Source: a bacterium (GTDB lineage: Bacteria; Orphanbacterota; Orphanbacteria; Orphanbacterales; Orphanbacteraceae). From it: a DNA stretch of 64,000 bases. Numbering within the stretch: the stretch's first letter is position 1; each line of letters opens with the position of its first letter. Below, one piece after another: positions 1-9,500 of the stretch. The position numbers and the translations under genes are program-made. The stretch spans positions 29,802-93,801 of the forward strand of contig JALGYY010000042.1 of NCBI GenBank assembly GCA_025782575.1, written 5' to 3'. The notes under the pieces were generated by a model, which was not told the origin of the DNA, searched no databases, and saw only the letters and a list, made by a program, of their open reading frames with translations.

Positions 1-180
1 AGCGGCTCTCATTTCGAGGGAAATATCTTCACCAAGAATCTTGTCATCGAAGAGGGAGTTTTCTTCGATGGTGGTTGCTGGCGCTCCATAGAGAGCAAGA
101 GTCGCCACAAATCGAGCAGCCCGCCTCGGAAACCGGAACAACTGGCGAAGACTGATCGGCAGCCGACGGTCGCTACCTGA
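1..180 (+). CDS. Bactofilin family protein, C-terminal end (partial)
   Basis: The frame beginning at base 1 is open to a TGA at 178-180 and encodes 59 residues of a gene whose start lies left of the window. The stretch GNIFTKNLVIEEGVFFDGGC is the last rung of a bactofilin beta-helix, where a 'T-x-x-L-V-I-E-E-G-x-x-F-x-G-x-C' pattern precedes a disordered basic tail. The tail here is rich in Ser, Lys, Arg and Pro, as usual in this family. Bactofilins polymerise into cytoskeletal filaments at the inner membrane and help set cell shape or localise envelope enzymes. The next gene starts 3 nt after the stop in the same frame. Identification rests on one motif only, because the rest of the protein is outside the window. 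Confidence 0.72.
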   Translation, partial: SGSHFEGNIFTKNLVIEEGVFFDGGCWRSIESKSRHKSSSPPRKPEQLAKTDRQPTVAT

Positions 181-183
181 TCC

Positions 184-675
184 ATGCCCCCTCCATTCCG
201 CGCGGTAGTCGTTACGGTCAGCGATCGCTCCTTTCGGGGCGAGAGGGAAGACCGGAGTGGCCCGGTGGCGGAATCATGGCTTGGCCTGAATGGGTTTCAG
301 CCGGTGGAACGCCGGCTCGTTCCTGATGACCGATCTCTTATCCGCAAAGAGCTGGAGTCCCTCGTAGACCGCAAGCGCCCTCTCCTGGTCATCACGACGG
401 GAGGGACAGGATTCTCGCCTCGCGATGTGACACCCGAAGCAACACTTCCTCTGCTTGAGCGATTGACTCCGGGAGTAGACGAAAAACTGAGACGCTATGG
501 GGCGCGCCACGTGGCGACTGCCGCTCTCGGCCGGGGTGTTTCCGGTATCGCAGGGATGACCTGGTTCATCAATCTTCCCGGAAGTGTGTCTGGTGTGAAG
601 CAGAGTCTGGAGGCGCTCGAGGATCTTCTGGCTCACGGGCTTCGTCTGCTCGAGGGGGAGAATCCTCACGAGTGA
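184..675 (+). CDS. MoaB/MogA family molybdenum cofactor biosynthesis protein
   Basis: 163 residues, close to the length of MoaB (about 170) and shorter than E. coli MogA. The family adenylylates molybdopterin before molybdate insertion (MPT adenylyltransferase). Diagnostic motifs are V-V-T-V-S-D-R near residue 10, ITTGGTGFSPRDVTPEA near residues 70-86, and GIAGMTWFINLPGSVSGVK near residues 120-138, which forms the nucleotide/pterin-binding loop. The ATG at 184 is the first start after the in-frame stop of the bactofilin gene, so the two are probably translationally coupled. No strong Shine-Dalgarno is visible. No other Moco gene is in the window. MoaB and MogA cannot be separated from sequence alone. 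Confidence 0.9.
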   Translation: MPPPFRAVVVTVSDRSFRGEREDRSGPVAESWLGLNGFQPVERRLVPDDRSLIRKELESLVDRKRPLLVITTGGTGFSPRDVTPEATLPLLERLTPGVDEKLRRYGARHVATAALGRGVSGIAGMTWFINLPGSVSGVKQSLEALEDLLAHGLRLLEGENPHE

Positions 676-695
676 GGAGATCCGACGGGGGGCGG

Positions 696-2012
696 TCAGG
701 CGATCGCCGTTTCGGATCCTTTAGGTACTTTGGGAAGCGTTACCGTAAACACGCTCCCCTTGCCCGGTTCTGAAGCGACGCTGATCGTTCCCGACTGCAT
801 TTCCACGATCCGTTTGGCGAGGGAAAGCCCGATTCCCGCCCCGCCATGAGTCCGTGTCTCCGAGCCGTCGACCTGGCGAAAGCTCTCGAAGATATGGTCG
901 ATCTCACTTTTGGCGATTCCGATCCCGTGATCTCTCACCGAAAATGTGACACCATCCTCGCTGATAGTCGTGCTGATCTCAACCCGGCCCTTCTTCTCTG
1001 AGAACTTGATTGCGTTGTCCAGAAGATTACGTAGGACGCGGCTCGTTCGGGGCGCATCGAACATCGTTTCCGTCATGGACGGGCTGAGCCGGAGATCGAG
1101 ATAAACCTCTTTCTCTTTGAAGTCTCGCTGGAATCCCTCGGTCACTTCATGGATCAAGTCGTTCAGATTCGCCTTCTCGGGAAGAGCAGTACTACTCTTG
1201 TTCATCAAATCCGTCAGGTCGAGCATCTGATCGATCAGATCGGATAATTTTTCGCTTTGACGGACTATGTTGTCCGCGAATTCCTGGCGCATGTCCTCGG
1301 TTACGTCCGGGTAGGCCAGGCACTGTGCGAATCCGATCACACAGGTCAGCGGCGTACGCAGTTCATGCCCCACGTTCGCGAGAAACTCGTTCTTCATCGA
1401 GTCGAGTTCCTGGAGACGGACGTTGGAATCTTCGAGCGTCTCGTTCGCCTGCCGCAGATCCTCGTAGAGTTGGACGTTGTCCATGACGAGGCCGGAGAGG
1501 TCGAGAATTGAGGCAAGCATCTCTTCGTCGAACGCGTTCATGTCTTTGGAATCGATACGCGCTCCGAGAAGCAGGATTCCTACCAGTCTTCCCTTGGCCC
1601 GGATCGGAGTGGCATGCGTGAATTTCTGATCCTTCAGGAATTGAATCGTGGATGATTCCCGTTCCGGGAGACCATCTCCGCGAATCCCCGATAACCCTGT
1701 GGAAGCTTTGAGCCTTCGGGCGAACACGCCCGATGGCCGGAGATCCATATGTTCCTTGGCGTCTTTTTCACGAATACCGCGGGCATATATGCGGAACCCA
1801 TCCTCATTCACTTCTTTGGCGAGGAGAATGGCGCGGGAAACCGAGAGAAGCCCCATCACGGTGAGGAGAATCAGGCCGTCGAGGCGCCGGGCTTCCTGCA
1901 CCGACACGAGTGACCGGCTTAATTCGAGAAGGGTTTCGAGACCGAGAATTCGCTTCCGAAGAGAGGTCGCGTCTCCGGCGTCCAATGAGGGCGAGTAATC
2001 GATTCCGGCCAT
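696..2012 (-). CDS. GAF-domain sensor histidine kinase
   Basis: 438 residues, no membrane segments, so a soluble kinase. A GAF-like domain spans roughly residues 25-185 and is followed by a coiled coil (about 185-208). The HisKA box is FLANVGHELRTPLT with phosphoacceptor His216. The HATPase domain has the N-box NLLDNAIKFS (Asn333), G1 box DHGIGIA (361-367), F-box FESFRQVDG and G2 box GGAGIGLSLAKR. All catalytic motifs are intact. It is the last gene of a minus-strand run, 10 nt behind the STAS gene, with AAAGGG as Shine-Dalgarno before the ATG. No response regulator lies beside it. The position behind an Rsb-type partner-switching set suggests it shares that circuit, but this is inferred from position only. 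Confidence 0.93.
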   Translation of the reverse strand: MAGIDYSPSLDAGDATSLRKRILGLETLLELSRSLVSVQEARRLDGLILLTVMGLLSVSRAILLAKEVNEDGFRIYARGIREKDAKEHMDLRPSGVFARRLKASTGLSGIRGDGLPERESSTIQFLKDQKFTHATPIRAKGRLVGILLLGARIDSKDMNAFDEEMLASILDLSGLVMDNVQLYEDLRQANETLEDSNVRLQELDSMKNEFLANVGHELRTPLTCVIGFAQCLAYPDVTEDMRQEFADNIVRQSEKLSDLIDQMLDLTDLMNKSSTALPEKANLNDLIHEVTEGFQRDFKEKEVYLDLRLSPSMTETMFDAPRTSRVLRNLLDNAIKFSEKKGRVEISTTISEDGVTFSVRDHGIGIAKSEIDHIFESFRQVDGSETRTHGGAGIGLSLAKRIVEMQSGTISVASEPGKGSVFTVTLPKVPKGSETAIA

Positions 2013-2022
2013 AGGGCGCCCT

Positions 2023-2412
2023 TTAGGTCTGGTTCAGTGTCTCTTCGGTCAGGAGGTGCTGAATCGCCTCCTCGCGATCGTCACGGATCTGGAGGAACTC
2101 GAGTACATTCAGCACCTCGAATATCCTCTTGATTGCATCGGGTACATTAAGAAACACGACGCCGCCACCATCCGAGTTCAACTCCTCCACGAGAGATAGA
2201 AAGATGCCGATTCCCGCCGACCCGATGAACGATACATTCTCGAGGTCAATCAGGAATCGAATCGATCCCCCTGCGCGATTCTTTTCGATCTCCGCCAGAA
2301 CCAGAGGCAAACCTTCAGCATCAAATCGCCCCTCAAGCATAAGGGCGCTGATGAGGGGATCCTGCTGGATCGTATCGGCGTGGATTTCCAGTGTTGCGGT
2401 ACTTCGGCTCAT
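2023..2412 (-). CDS. STAS-domain anti-sigma factor antagonist (RsbV/SpoIIAA type)
   Basis: 129 residues forming a single STAS domain. The conserved phosphorylation loop is FIGSAGIGIF, with Ser65 as the predicted phosphosite (family consensus D-S-x-G or G-S-x-G). In this family the unphosphorylated antagonist binds the anti-sigma kinase and releases its target, and phosphorylation by that kinase inactivates it. The start ATG overlaps the stop of the kinase gene upstream by 4 nt (2409-2412), so the two are very likely made in equal amounts. The acidic C-terminal tail of about 15 residues is longer than in the minimal family members. Confidence 0.93.
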   Translation of the reverse strand: MSRSTATLEIHADTIQQDPLISALMLEGRFDAEGLPLVLAEIEKNRAGGSIRFLIDLENVSFIGSAGIGIFLSLVEELNSDGGGVVFLNVPDAIKRIFEVLNVLEFLQIRDDREEAIQHLLTEETLNQT

Positions 2413-2978
2413 ACCACGTCTCCTCTTCGAAGTGCCAGCACACCTGCCTGCCCTTCCCGACCTCGATCGAGAATCTTGAGCAGGAACAGTTGGTTCCGGC
2501 CGTCAGCTGTTCTCCTGTAACGCATCCGATTCATCGATTTTCGGATGATCTGAAGGCCGAATCCCCGGCCTCTTCGCCTGACCCTCGGATCCCTGACATC
2601 CGGAGGAGGAATCATCTCTGGGTTGATGCCGGACCCCCTGTCGATGAACGAGAGACAGACCCGGCGTTTGGTCATGTGTATGCGAATCATGATTCGCTCC
2701 TCAGGATCAAAACCGTAAGCATGTTCGATTATGTTCAGCGCCGATTCGTATGCGGCGATCTCCACGCATTGGAGTTCTTGAATAGACAATCCATGACAAT
2801 CACCGACCATGTTCAGAAAAGCACAGAGCGGACCGACTGCTTCTATACGGGCGGGAAATTCGATCTCATACTGCGCGCCTATCGGCAGATCGAGCGGAGC
2901 CCGCTCTTCGGCCTCGTCACGAACCAGAGTGGCCGTGGCAGTCTCATCAGGCAAGTCTGTTCCCCGTTCGTCTTTCAT
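2409..2978 (-). CDS. Anti-sigma factor serine/threonine kinase (RsbW/SpoIIAB type)
   Basis: 189 residues with one HATPase_c_2 (GHKL) domain. The N-box region is AAYESALNIIEHAYG, and the ATP-lid region contains DRGSGINPEMIPPPDVRDP then RGRGFGLQIIRKSMN, the arrangement typical of SpoIIAB/RsbW kinases. The first 35 residues are a non-conserved acidic extension. It should phosphorylate the STAS protein encoded next to it and hold a sigma factor or other partner. No sigma factor gene is present in the window, so the output partner is unknown. It lies between the PP2C phosphatase gene (44 nt gap) and the STAS gene (4 nt overlap). Confidence 0.9.
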   Translation of the reverse strand: MKDERGTDLPDETATATLVRDEAEERAPLDLPIGAQYEIEFPARIEAVGPLCAFLNMVGDCHGLSIQELQCVEIAAYESALNIIEHAYGFDPEERIMIRIHMTKRRVCLSFIDRGSGINPEMIPPPDVRDPRVRRRGRGFGLQIIRKSMNRMRYRRTADGRNQLFLLKILDRGREGQAGVLALRRGDVV

Positions 2979-3022
2979 TCTCGATCCCCTATTTCCGAAT
3001 ATCGGTCGTAAACAGTGATCGC

Positions 3023-4588
3023 TTAAGCCATTACCCGGACACTTGTCTTCTCATCTGCCGTAGTTGAGGCTCTTTTGAGGACAAGCAGGGTAATATCGTC
3101 GCTTTGGGTCATTCCATCGGTAAACTGGCGAATTCTCTCAACAACGCTTTCGATCAGATCCTGTGAATTGCGGTCATACCCATTCCGAATGACATCGAGA
3201 AGCGAATCCATTCCGAATTCCTGGAGATTCTCGTTAGTCGCTTCGTTCACGCCATCCGTGTACTGGACGATTCCGTCACCCGGGCCGAGTACGATCGTCT
3301 GATCTTCGACACGATCATCGAAACGCTTGCCGGCGAAAATGCCGAGCGGAACACCGGTGGTGCGCATCAGGCTCTGGAGTCCTGACTTCGCGTTGAAGTG
3401 AATCAGCGGATTGTGTCCGGCTCCGGAGAACCGGAGAGTGCCGGACTGAAGATGGAGAATCCCGTAGAACATCGTGATGAAGGTGCCCCGGCGCATGCTC
3501 GGGCAGAGCATCCGATTCAGCGCGATCAGTGTTTCGGAAGGAGTGTCAAACCGTGGCCCGTGAGTTCGGAGGAGCGCGCTCGTCATCGCCATGACCACGA
3601 GTCCCGGAATCCCCTTGCCGGAAACATCAGCTACCGTAATTCCCACATGCTCATCGTCCAGGGGAATGACATCGTAGTAATCTCCGCCCACTTTTTGAGC
3701 GGACTGATGAAAACCGTAGGCGTCATACCCCTGGATTGCGAGATTCGGCCGGGGCAACAGGCGCTCTTCGATCTCCTGGGCGATCTCGATCTCCTTGCCG
3801 AGGCGCTCCTGCTCGACGAGCTCTTCCTGGGCGCCTTTGAGGCGTGTCGTCATCTCGTTGAACTGTCTCGCCAGGCGGCCGATTTCCGTCCTGCTCTTCA
3901 CATGAATCTTGTAATCCAGATTGCCCCGCCCGATCGCCTCCGACCCTTTGGTCAGGAGGTTGATAGGGCTGACGATTCGGGAGACGAGTATGTAGGAAAA
4001 GAGGATGCCCACCAGAGCTGCGACCGACATCACTTTGATCGTACTGTGCCTTGCCTCGTCGATCACGCTGTTGACATGGCTCTTTCTCATGCCGAGATAG
4101 ACGCTCCCGAGAACGGATCCGTCGCTGTATCGAATCGGAACGGAAACTTCCATTACCTCATCGTCATGGTGAAACGTCTCGCCATCGGAGTGGGCGAGAG
4201 TCACTTCGCGTGGGGTGAGGCCTGCTCTCTTCTTGTAGTCGGTTTCAACATCGCGAAGGTCGTCCGCGCCCCGGATCTTCCCATTCGGATCGACAACAAC
4301 GGCGTAGGCGATTTCGCTGTTTTCGCTCAAAATATCTTTGATCAGTGGAGTGAGTACGAATTCAGGAAACTCATCGAGTAGCGGCGCGGCACTCAGCGAG
4401 GCAAGACTGCGGCACTGGGCGAGCAAGCGGCGCTCCGTTTCCGCTTCCAGAAAGACCTTTTCCCTGTCGAGGATGATCTTGGCGGCGGTTCCCGTCAGGA
4501 CCGTGATGAGAGTCATGACGGAGAGGGCGAAAATCAGTTGCAGACTGAAGGTCCGTTCCTGTCGCCCCTCATTGCTAGCGTGCTCCAC
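3023..4588 (-). CDS. Membrane PP2C-type (SpoIIE/RsbU) phosphatase with periplasmic sensor and HAMP
   Basis: 521 residues. Layout: TM1 near 16-38, an extracytoplasmic sensor of about 140 residues (PAS-like/sCache size), TM2 near 182-206 (VAALVGILFSYILVSRIV), HAMP about 207-260, a short coiled coil, and a SpoIIE phosphatase domain about 285-510. Metal-binding motifs are visible: GGDYYDV, ADVSGKGIPG, YTDGVNEA and the terminal DDITLLVLK. It should dephosphorylate the STAS protein in response to an envelope signal and so switch the partner-switching circuit. The start overlaps the end of the PorV-like gene by 14 nt, tying signalling genes to the outer-membrane genes upstream. Confidence 0.93.
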   Translation of the reverse strand: MEHASNEGRQERTFSLQLIFALSVMTLITVLTGTAAKIILDREKVFLEAETERRLLAQCRSLASLSAAPLLDEFPEFVLTPLIKDILSENSEIAYAVVVDPNGKIRGADDLRDVETDYKKRAGLTPREVTLAHSDGETFHHDDEVMEVSVPIRYSDGSVLGSVYLGMRKSHVNSVIDEARHSTIKVMSVAALVGILFSYILVSRIVSPINLLTKGSEAIGRGNLDYKIHVKSRTEIGRLARQFNEMTTRLKGAQEELVEQERLGKEIEIAQEIEERLLPRPNLAIQGYDAYGFHQSAQKVGGDYYDVIPLDDEHVGITVADVSGKGIPGLVVMAMTSALLRTHGPRFDTPSETLIALNRMLCPSMRRGTFITMFYGILHLQSGTLRFSGAGHNPLIHFNAKSGLQSLMRTTGVPLGIFAGKRFDDRVEDQTIVLGPGDGIVQYTDGVNEATNENLQEFGMDSLLDVIRNGYDRNSQDLIESVVERIRQFTDGMTQSDDITLLVLKRASTTADEKTSVRVMA

Positions 4589-6599
4589 CTGTCAGTTCCT
4601 CCGCCTTCTGTATGGCAATACGAGCCCGCCTGAGATAGGTCAGCGCCTGGTCATCTTCCGGGTCGACACCCAGGATCTTTTCCCATACATCGACCGCTTC
4701 GGAGATTTCACCACTCGTGTAGTGCTCCATACCGGTGAACAGGTAAGCCTGTTTCAAGTAGGAATCCACTTTTTCGTACGTCGGAACCAGGTCGTAAACG
4801 AATTCGAAGTACCGGATAGCCTCTCGATTCCGACGTTGCCGGAACTCATCGACGCCCGCCTTGTACATCCGCTCCGCCTCACGAGCCTCTTCCACCGAAA
4901 GCACACGCGGCGCCCGGCGTACCGCCGGTTCGCTGCTTTGCCCTGCGGCCTCTTCTCCCTCGGGAGGGGCGGCGTCCAGCCGCCTGATTTCACGCCTGAG
5001 ATCATCCCGGCCGGGGCGGAGGGCGATTGCCTCGCTATAACGCTGGCGGGCCGTGGCCCGATCCTTTCGGTCCCGGTACCAGTTCGCCTCAGCCACCAGC
5101 GCATCCACGCGGCGGGCGATGAGCGAATCGGTACGAGCCAGGTATCTCTGAACATCGGCGTTGTCCGGCTCGATCTGGAGAGCGGAGCGGAATTGCTCCT
5201 GGGCGGCCGGGAATTCGGAGAGCGCCAGATACTCGATCCCCCGGGTGAGGGCATTACTCACCTCTCTACTTCGCGCTGTGGATCGATTCAATTGGACTGT
5301 GGCACTGGCGAGTTTGTCGGCAGCCTCATCGTCACTCGGATCGGCCGCGGCCGCCAGGGAGTACTCTGATACCGCTTCCAGAAGATTTCCGGTGCGGGCT
5401 TGCCTGATGCCTTCTTCCAGGTGCTTCCGAACTCTCGACTTCACATGAAATTCGTTGGCGGTTTCATTTACAGGATCCCATAGAAGGGCCCGTTCGAACG
5501 ATGCTTCCGCCAGGGCATACTCGGCCCGGTCGAAATGGACCATCCCCTCCCGAATATTCGTTTCAGCCTGAATCTTTTCGTTCCTTGCAATCTCCTCCTG
5601 CGTCCTTAGGGCAAGAGCCTCCTCATCGCGGAGTGCCCTATCGGCGAGGAGCATATCCAGACTGGAGCCGAAGCTCATGGAAAGTTCCAACCGGTGCGCG
5701 GTGCCGAGCTCCTGTGAGCCGAACGAATAGTCGAGTCGGCCGCCGAGAAGTGCGAGCCCCATTCCCGTCGACCAATCATCGGGACCCCCTCCCGCGCGGA
5801 ACGAAAGACCGTGTGGCAGGTCCATCTCTGAGCCGAATCGAGTTCGACCGCCGCTCTCTTTTCCCTGCTCGAACGCAAGCACAAGCAGGAGCCTGTCGCG
5901 GAGCGACCCGCGGAGCGGAAGGGAATACGCCAGTCCGCTCCTGATGAGTGTCGGGAGATTCTCCTCTTCGGCACGCAGAGTGAGCCGAGGTTCGAGCGCG
6001 TTTCGAATACTGATGCCGAAGGAGAGATTACTTACAGACCAGACGCTTCGATCGTGCTCACTTGATCGGAACAGGAAGCCGAGGTCAGCGCCGACCGCAG
6101 TTGCTGTTTCGTTGTCGATGGACTGCGTTTCCACTTTGATGCTCGCCCCGAATCGTGCCGGTCCGAACGGCGGCAGAGCATAGGAGAGGAGCCACTCGTT
6201 CTGGACATTCGAAAACTCGCCCAGTTCACGGCCTCCTGAGTCGAATTTGCGGATTCCGTCCACTCCGTACCGGGCATTCGCAAACGCCATGGTGCCGAGA
6301 TCAAGAAACGGGTGAACATATCCCACAAAAGTATATTGATTTCCATCTGTGAAAGGTGAGGTGTAAAAGAACGACACCTGCTTGACCTGAGTTCCCGCGA
6401 GGCCGGCCGGATTCCAGGTGGTGGCGGCCGGTCCCTCCGCGACGGCAACGTACGCACCGCCAAGGGCAAGGGCCCGCGCCCCGGCACCGAAGGCGAACGG
6501 CGACTCCGTGCCGCCACTCTCGTCTGCAGAGGGCGCACGGGCCGGCACGATTGCCAGAAGAAGGGCGCTAGTGAAGCACAGCGATCTTGTGAATCGCAT
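4575..6599 (-). CDS. PorV/UPF0164-like outer-membrane barrel fused to TPR repeats
   Basis: 674 residues from the ATG at 6599, chosen over an in-frame ATG at 6614 because GGAGGGA sits just before it and the protein then begins MRFTRSLCF with a normal signal peptide. The mature N-terminus has FGAGARALALGGAYVAVAEG followed by TTWNPAGLAG, the hallmark of PorV/PorQ and UPF0164 barrels. A beta-rich barrel runs to about residue 305. A charged helical linker and at least four TPR-like repeats fill about 345-670. PorV proteins carry type IX secretion substrates to the cell surface. The fused TPR region is not part of PorV proper and could be a periplasmic docking arm. The start overlaps the end of the giant secreted protein by 32 nt. 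Barrel assignment is firm, the transport role is inferred. Confidence 0.82.
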   Translation of the reverse strand: MRFTRSLCFTSALLLAIVPARAPSADESGGTESPFAFGAGARALALGGAYVAVAEGPAATTWNPAGLAGTQVKQVSFFYTSPFTDGNQYTFVGYVHPFLDLGTMAFANARYGVDGIRKFDSGGRELGEFSNVQNEWLLSYALPPFGPARFGASIKVETQSIDNETATAVGADLGFLFRSSEHDRSVWSVSNLSFGISIRNALEPRLTLRAEEENLPTLIRSGLAYSLPLRGSLRDRLLLVLAFEQGKESGGRTRFGSEMDLPHGLSFRAGGGPDDWSTGMGLALLGGRLDYSFGSQELGTAHRLELSMSFGSSLDMLLADRALRDEEALALRTQEEIARNEKIQAETNIREGMVHFDRAEYALAEASFERALLWDPVNETANEFHVKSRVRKHLEEGIRQARTGNLLEAVSEYSLAAAADPSDDEAADKLASATVQLNRSTARSREVSNALTRGIEYLALSEFPAAQEQFRSALQIEPDNADVQRYLARTDSLIARRVDALVAEANWYRDRKDRATARQRYSEAIALRPGRDDLRREIRRLDAAPPEGEEAAGQSSEPAVRRAPRVLSVEEAREAERMYKAGVDEFRQRRNREAIRYFEFVYDLVPTYEKVDSYLKQAYLFTGMEHYTSGEISEAVDVWEKILGVDPEDDQALTYLRRARIAIQKAEELTGGAR

Positions 6600-9500
6600 G
6601 ATCCCTCCCTCCATCGTGATACTTGAGTTCGATTGACGCCAGATAGGCGCCGCTTAAGACACGCTTTCCGTCTCCGTTCCTCCCGTCCCAGGGAAGCTCG
6701 ATCAATCCGGCTGCGCTGACATCCTGTTCAATGGAGCGGACCGGAGTGCCGAGACCGGTGTAAATGCGAATAGCGGCGTGGCACGGGCTCTTGGCGTAAA
6801 ACGCGACGATAGTTCCCCCCTCGCTCGTGGAGAACGGATTCGGATAGTTACGAACGGAAGCTTCGAATTCCTTTTTCGCGAGATGGGCCGGGGATGATGG
6901 ATTGGTACCCGGATCATTCACCGCCCGGGTGATGGCCTGGTCCGACTCGGTGAAGCTGAGTTTATCCACAGGGAATTCGAACCGGAACGACTCGACTTCG
7001 ATCTCGGTTGCAAGAGTGAGGTCGAGTGTGATTGAAAGTGTTTCTCCCGGGACTACCGCCAGCGGTGTGTCGAAGGGGAACAGGATGTGGTCGGTTTCGA
7101 GTATGCCGTCTGATGTCGTCGCGCCGTCTCCGGCAGGTGTTGCCCACGCATCGGAAAGGACAGCCGATGGCGAGAGAGGGTTCCCGTCTCCGTCCTGGAC
7201 TTCAAGGCGGATGCTTTTCAGGTGAAGGTCCGATACGCCGATCCCACCCGAGGAGAGGATGCGTATCTGTCCCACATCGTCCAGTGATGACCCGGCAACA
7301 GTCGTCGGCGGGATGTCGAGATCGACCCAGACGGTCACCCCTTCACTCTCCCGGCGGATACGAAGGGGGGTGGAACGATAAGCGCTGTTCCCGTCGATCG
7401 TAGCGGCCACGGGTGCGCCCGAATTGTTATCTGCTATGTCGATGCCGCTCTCGAAAACCACAAAGCGATAGTCTCCCGGCAGAGCCCCATCCCGAATGTC
7501 GACGGCCAGGACGAGTGTTGTGTCTTCCCCCCCCTGCAGTCGAAGAAATGATCCGGAGAAGGGAATCTCCAACGTGGCGCTCCCCTGATTCCGAGGTACG
7601 ATCGAGGCGAGCACCCGACCGTCATCCAGGACGGTTGCCCGTTCCAGAATGGATCTGATTTCAACCGAATCCCCCGCGCTGTTTTCCAGGCGAATCGAGA
7701 AACCTCGAATTCGGATATCGGCGAAGGAGTCCCCCATGGCGTGGTGGAACCGGAGCGAAAGCGCTTGTCTATCGAGAGTACCCGGCACCACTTCTGTCGT
7801 ATCGGCCGGATCGAGACCGCTGACCTCGATCGAAACGGCCGGCTTCACGATGCGGGTTACCAGCGGGATGTCACGGCTGATCCGCACTTCTGGATTGATG
7901 TCCGGTTGAAGCTGGAAGTCGCCGAAGAAAACCAGGTCGTCGAGGTCGAGCTGGACCCTCCCGACCGGAGCCGACGAGGCGACGCGGGCAATGATTTCGA
8001 TCTCCGAAGTCTCTCCGGTTCGGACCAGTATGTTGTCAGTTAACGGAAATCGAACAAGGCTCCCTTCCCGAACCCAATCGGAACCGGAGAAGAGAGGCGA
8101 CAGGCCTCGGTCGGTAATTTCTACCCAGTCAAACGGGAAGTCACCGTCAGCAAGTACGAAAGAGATCGAACCGATTCCGACCTCGGCGATAGCACCCGTT
8201 CCCTCGCTCTTGAGATCGAATGAGAGGATGGTGACCGTATCGGACCGATTGCTTTGGGAAAGGAGCGTGTCGGCTACCAGTACTGTGAGGCCCTGAGGGG
8301 GATTCACGATCGCGGTGCCGGCTGAGAATATCGGATCGTTTGATGTGACTGAGACCGGCAGGCCCGAGTTTCGATCGTAAGCCGCGACGGCGTTCGATGG
8401 TTCGATCACCGCCCGGAACGTCTCAACCGGCGAAGTGAGAGAGAGGTCGAGAGAGAGTGTGATCGTCCTTTCACTGCCGGGATCAAGAACGATGGGTACG
8501 GACAACGGGATAGAGGCGACGTCGCTATCCAGGTCGGCCACCGAAAGTGAGCCAAGCGCATCGAGCTTGAGCCGGTCGATGAAATCGGCCGGAGCGATCA
8601 GATTGCCCTGCCCATCATCGAAAGATACCCGAACACTATCCACTCGTACGGCCGCGTAAGAAGCACCCTGGTCGGGATGGGAAAAAGTGAGCCGAAGTAT
8701 GGACAGATCTCTCGCCCCCCGAATCACATCACCCTCGATCGTAGACGCACCGACGATGACCAGCCCGGTGGGAGGGGATTGGACTGTCACGAATGCTGAC
8801 TGGGTAATGAAAGTCGTATCGGGGAGACCGGTTGACCGGCGGACACCGATTGCGTTCCCCGTGAATCGATGGGTCCCTTCCTCGTCCGCCACCACGACCC
8901 AACGGAAACGCGCCTTTCCTCCGGGGGGGAGGCTGACAAGGCTATCGCCGGGTGGCTCGAGCACGATCGTCAAAGGGAATACTTCGCAGCCGAAGCTGTC
9001 CGGCCGTGCCATGTCGAGCGTGTCCGACTCGTCAACATTCTCGAGATCCATGAATACTTCATACTGCTGCCCGCGGGAAACAGGGCTATCCGGAACGGTG
9101 ATTGCCGCGAAGAGCGGAATACCTGACACGGTAATCTTCGTTGGTGAGACGACCGGCCCGTCAACCGGCCCGTCATTCGAGGAGAGCATTTCGATTCCAT
9201 TCTCAGGAATGCGCAGGCGAAGTGTGCGGGAGTCCCGGGCGGAGTCGGAAAAATCGATACGTACATTGAGTACGATCCCGCCGGGGTCCACGACGAGCCC
9301 GGGAGAAATCCAACCCCAACCGGTCCCGTTGAAGAACAGATCGCTGACGAAAGTCTCGTTCGATTCTCCGTATGTGAGATAGACGCGGTCGATATCGGTC
9401 GTATCCGCCGTGCCACTGTCGTTGTCCACGGAGAATTCGAGGAGTGCGTCTGATTCACAGGCGGCGGCGGGTAATCGGAACCGAAGCGCAAGCCGTCCGG

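Noticed and set aside
663-678. Hairpin TCCTCA-CGAG-TGAGGA over the stop of the MoaB/MogA gene
   Set aside because: Only six pairs and no U run on either strand, so a terminator call is not supported.
3398-5369. Long plus-strand frames opposite the PP2C and PorV-like genes
   Set aside because: They are antisense to clearly assigned genes, have no recognisable domain and are explained by codon bias.
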